Shown here piece by piece: positions 6,352 through 6,612 of a stretch of 6,612 bases of DNA (position 1 is its first letter; every line of letters starts with the position of its first letter). This DNA comes from Cellvibrionales bacterium (GTDB lineage Bacteria > Pseudomonadota > Gammaproteobacteria > Pseudomonadales > UBA7434), in assembly GCA_003492055.1 (NCBI GenBank), contig DMZE01000259.1:1-6612 (forward strand). The letters are read 5' to 3'. The notes beneath the pieces were generated by a model, which worked only from the letters and a program-made list of their open reading frames with translations, was not told the origin of the DNA and searched no databases. A program made the position numbers and the translations under genes.

Positions 6352-6612
6352 TTAGATTTTAGACTTTAAGTAATTGATTTTTATTGTAATTCTATCGTTA
6401 TCATCGTCATTTATTTGATTGGCAAGTAAGTCAAAGTGCCTCACCTTACCCTTTGCGGCATAAACCTCTAACAGCTGCATTTGCAGCGCCTGGTTATCCG
6501 AGTCGATCTCTAAGGCTTGCTCGAGTAGATCTTCAGCCTCATCATAGCGCTCATAAGCGATATAAACAGATGCCTCTAACTCTACAGCTCCTTCAGCCGG
6601 TATTGGTAAAGG
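6352..6612 (-). CDS. FimV/HubP-like TPR protein, C-terminal fragment
   Basis: The last 86 codons of a gene that enters from the right edge. Residues about 10-65 of the visible part form a TPR-like helical pair. They closely resemble the conserved FimV motif in which an EADVYIAYGRF-type stretch is followed by a helix and LLEVYAA: here LEASVYIAYERYDEAEDLL, then LQMQLLEVYAAKGK. FimV and HubP are inner-membrane scaffolds with a periplasmic peptidoglycan-binding LysM part and a cytoplasmic TPR end; they organise cell poles, type IV pili and flagella. The fragment ends soon after this repeat with an Asp-rich, then basic tail (DDDN... KSKI) and lacks the usual short FimV C-terminal domain. None of the three frames after the TAA stop encodes that domain, so a simple frameshift does not explain its absence. 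It may be a FimV paralogue, or another TPR protein using the same repeat. It is on the same strand as, and 261 bp upstream of, the receiver-TPR gene. Confidence 0.75.
   Translation of the reverse strand, partial: PLPIPAEGAVELEASVYIAYERYDEAEDLLEQALEIDSDNQALQMQLLEVYAAKGKVRHFDLLANQINDDDNDRITIKINYLKSKI

Overview
The window looks like chromosomal core and near-core sequence from a gammaproteobacterium, probably marine. The long-form GAPDH, the Crc-like branch of exonuclease III, the receiver-TPR protein and the FimV-like TPR protein all point that way. The DNA is moderately AT-rich with AT-rich spacers. I cannot name the genus from sequence alone. I see no insertion sequence, phage gene, CRISPR array, tRNA or rRNA.

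Layout, left to right. (1) 1-1433, minus strand: long-form glyceraldehyde-3-phosphate dehydrogenase, cut at its C-terminus by the window edge. (2) 1434-1755: a 322-bp spacer with a 14-bp hairpin, probably the end of the next gene's transcript, and the GAPDH leader with a good ribosome binding site. (3) 1756-2523, minus: an exonuclease III/AP endonuclease that resembles Pseudomonas Crc in sequence but keeps every catalytic residue. (4) 2524-2629: a divergent intergenic region with an inverted repeat. (5) 2630-3493, plus: glutamate racemase MurI, starting at GTG. (6) 3483-4250, minus: a membrane-anchored AsmA-like protein whose 3' end overlaps murI by 11 bp, tail to tail. (7) 4441-6090, minus: a response-regulator receiver domain fused to a long TPR array. 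(8) 6352-6612, minus: the C-terminal end of a FimV-like TPR protein that enters from the right edge.

The genes do not form one pathway. GAPDH serves central carbon metabolism, the exonuclease DNA repair, MurI peptidoglycan precursor supply, and the AsmA-like protein probably the cell envelope. The receiver-TPR protein and the FimV-like protein lie next to each other on the same strand and could share a role in signalling or polar organisation, but this is inference from adjacency and domain type.

I found no convincing undescribed system. The points most worth a second look are the Crc-like but catalytically intact exonuclease, the substituted cofactor-specificity position in GAPDH, the orphan receiver-TPR protein beside a FimV-like gene that lacks the usual FimV C-terminal tail, and the 14-bp hairpin after the exonuclease gene.
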